Positions 4,572 to 5,401 of a stretch of 5,401 nt of DNA are shown here, one piece after another. The notes beneath the pieces were generated by a model. That model was not told the DNA's origin. It did no database searches and worked only from the letters and a program-made list of their open reading frames with translations. The stretch lies in NCBI GenBank assembly GCA_022843505.1, contig JALHNN010000219.1:1-5401 (forward strand), written 5' to 3'. Positions within the stretch are counted from its first letter, which is position 1. Each line of letters starts with the position of its first letter. The DNA is from Sulfuritalea sp. Its GTDB lineage: Bacteria > Pseudomonadota > Gammaproteobacteria > Burkholderiales > Rhodocyclaceae. Both the position numbers and the translations under genes were made by a program.

Positions 4572-4611
4572 AACAAGGTCTCCACAGGAACTTCACCCGA
4601 CGGAGACCGAG

Positions 4612-5401
4612 ATGACCGAAACCTTTTACGACGTGCTGCGGCGCCAGGTGATCAGCCGGCGCAGCTTCCTCAAGTTCTGTTCCCTCACCGCGACTTCGCT
4701 CGGGCTCGACAGCGCCTATGCGGCCAAGATCGCCAACGCGATGGAGACCAAGCCGCGGACGCCGGTGATCTGGCTCGAGGGCCTGGAATGCACCTGCTGC
4801 TCGGAGTCCTTCATCCGCTCGGCGCACCCGCTGACCAAGGACGTGATCCTGTCCATGCTCTCGCTCGACTACCACGTCACGCTGATGGCGGCGGCGGGGC
4901 ACCAGGCCGAGAAGCAGCTCGAAGAGATCAAGAAGAAATACAAGGGCAACTACATCCTCGCCGTCGAGGGAAATCCGCCGCTCAATGAGGATGGCATGTA
5001 CTGCATCGAGGGCGGCCGGCCCTTCGTCGAGATCCTCAAGGAAACTGCGGCGGACGCCAAGGCGTTGATCGCCTGGGGCGCCTGCGCCTCCTACGGTTGC
5101 GTGCAGGCCGCCAAGCCCAACCCGACGCGCGCCACGCCGATCGACAAGGTGATTTCCGGCAAACCCATCATCAAGGTGCCGGGCTGCCCGCCGATCGCCG
5201 AGGTGATGACCGGCGTGGTCACTTACCTGCTGACTTTCGATCGGCTGCCGGAACTCGATCGCCAAGGCCGGCCGAAGATGTTCTACGGCCAGCGCATCCA
5301 CGATAAGTGCTATCGCCGCCCGCACTTCGACGCCGGTCAATTCGTCGAGGCCTTCGACGACGAGAACGCGCGCAAGGGCTACTGCCTCTACAAGGTCGGC
5401 T
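4612..5401 (+). CDS. hoxK: Oxygen-tolerant membrane-bound [NiFe]-hydrogenase small subunit (group 1d), 3' end outside window
   Basis: The electron-transfer subunit of a periplasmic uptake hydrogenase, passing electrons from H2 through three Fe-S clusters toward a membrane cytochrome b. The first 263 residues are present. A Tat signal peptide (RRSFLK at residues 16-21, hydrophobic stretch to about 32) ends at ANA, and the mature protein should start METKPR at residue 44. In mature numbering the proximal-cluster cysteines are C17, C19, C20, C115, C120 and C149; C19 and C120 are the two extra residues specific to the O2-tolerant [4Fe-3S] cluster, and E76 is also kept. Distal-cluster ligands H187, C190 and C215 are visible. 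GGAG (4602-4605) lies 6 nt before the ATG. The protein is very similar to Cupriavidus HoxK as I recall it. It begins a separate operon from the upstream large subunit; its partner large subunit should lie to the right of the window. Confidence 0.97.
   Translation, partial: MTETFYDVLRRQVISRRSFLKFCSLTATSLGLDSAYAAKIANAMETKPRTPVIWLEGLECTCCSESFIRSAHPLTKDVILSMLSLDYHVTLMAAAGHQAEKQLEEIKKKYKGNYILAVEGNPPLNEDGMYCIEGGRPFVEILKETAADAKALIAWGACASYGCVQAAKPNPTRATPIDKVISGKPIIKVPGCPPIAEVMTGVVTYLLTFDRLPELDRQGRPKMFYGQRIHDKCYRRPHFDAGQFVEAFDDENARKGYCLYKVG

Larger units (their letters stand above)
4308..4611. promoter_or_regulatory. Intergenic control region of the second hydrogenase operon
   Basis: This 304-bp region has no supported gene. 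Its first half is featureless apart from ordinary GC-rich sequence. From about 4456 onward it packs inverted repeats, an IHF consensus, an AT-rich stretch (4524-4546) and a sigma-54 promoter into about 120 bp, in the usual order for a distally activated RpoN promoter. The sites are listed separately. Confidence 0.75.

Noticed and set aside
4570..5340. 256-codon antisense frame opposite the hydrogenase small subunit
   Set aside because: The sense strand is an unmistakable HoxK-type gene; the antisense translation shows only His/Arg/Gly-rich shadow composition.
1..5401. CRISPR array, tRNA, rRNA or transposase
   Set aside because: No regularly spaced repeats, no cloverleaf-like or rRNA-like sequence, and no transposase motifs were seen on either strand.

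Overview
The window is GC-rich with strongly G/C-biased third codon positions. It most likely comes from a betaproteobacterium (Rhodocyclales or Burkholderiales type). Three things point that way: the close resemblance of the right-hand small subunit to Cupriavidus HoxK, the order of the hydrogenase accessory genes, and a GC-rich interspersed element at about 1079-1151 of a kind I associate with betaproteobacterial genomes. That taxonomic call is inference from memory, not a search result. All supported genes are on the + strand.

Left part (1-1895): the 3' end of one [NiFe]-hydrogenase operon. It holds the C-terminal part of a large (catalytic) subunit with the DPCxxCxxH nickel-ligand motif and a 15-residue cleavable tail. 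Next come the endopeptidase that removes such tails (HupD/HybD family), a HypC-family chaperone and a HybE-family chaperone. Spacings are 2 bp or overlaps, except where a repeat element separates protease and hypC. That repeat is read through by a 26-codon mini-ORF whose start and stop nearly abut the neighbouring genes.

Middle part (1896-4611): a 336-bp non-coding stretch, a single-domain hemerythrin with all seven di-iron ligands, a 252-bp gap, and a soluble chemoreceptor with its signalling module N-terminal and a sensor-like domain C-terminal. These two genes use visibly less GC-biased codons than the hydrogenase genes. A 304-bp intergenic region follows. It carries a near-consensus sigma-54 (-24/-12) promoter, an exact IHF consensus about 60 bp upstream of the predicted start of transcription, and several inverted repeats.

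Right part (4612-5401): the start of a second hydrogenase operon. It encodes a Tat-exported small subunit with all six cysteines of the [4Fe-3S] proximal cluster that marks oxygen-tolerant group 1d membrane-bound hydrogenases. The gene runs off the window.

Taken together, two hydrogenase loci appear to flank an oxygen-binding protein and a cytosolic chemoreceptor. A reasonable but unproven reading is that H2 oxidation, oxygen handling and redox- or oxygen-guided motility are genetically clustered here.
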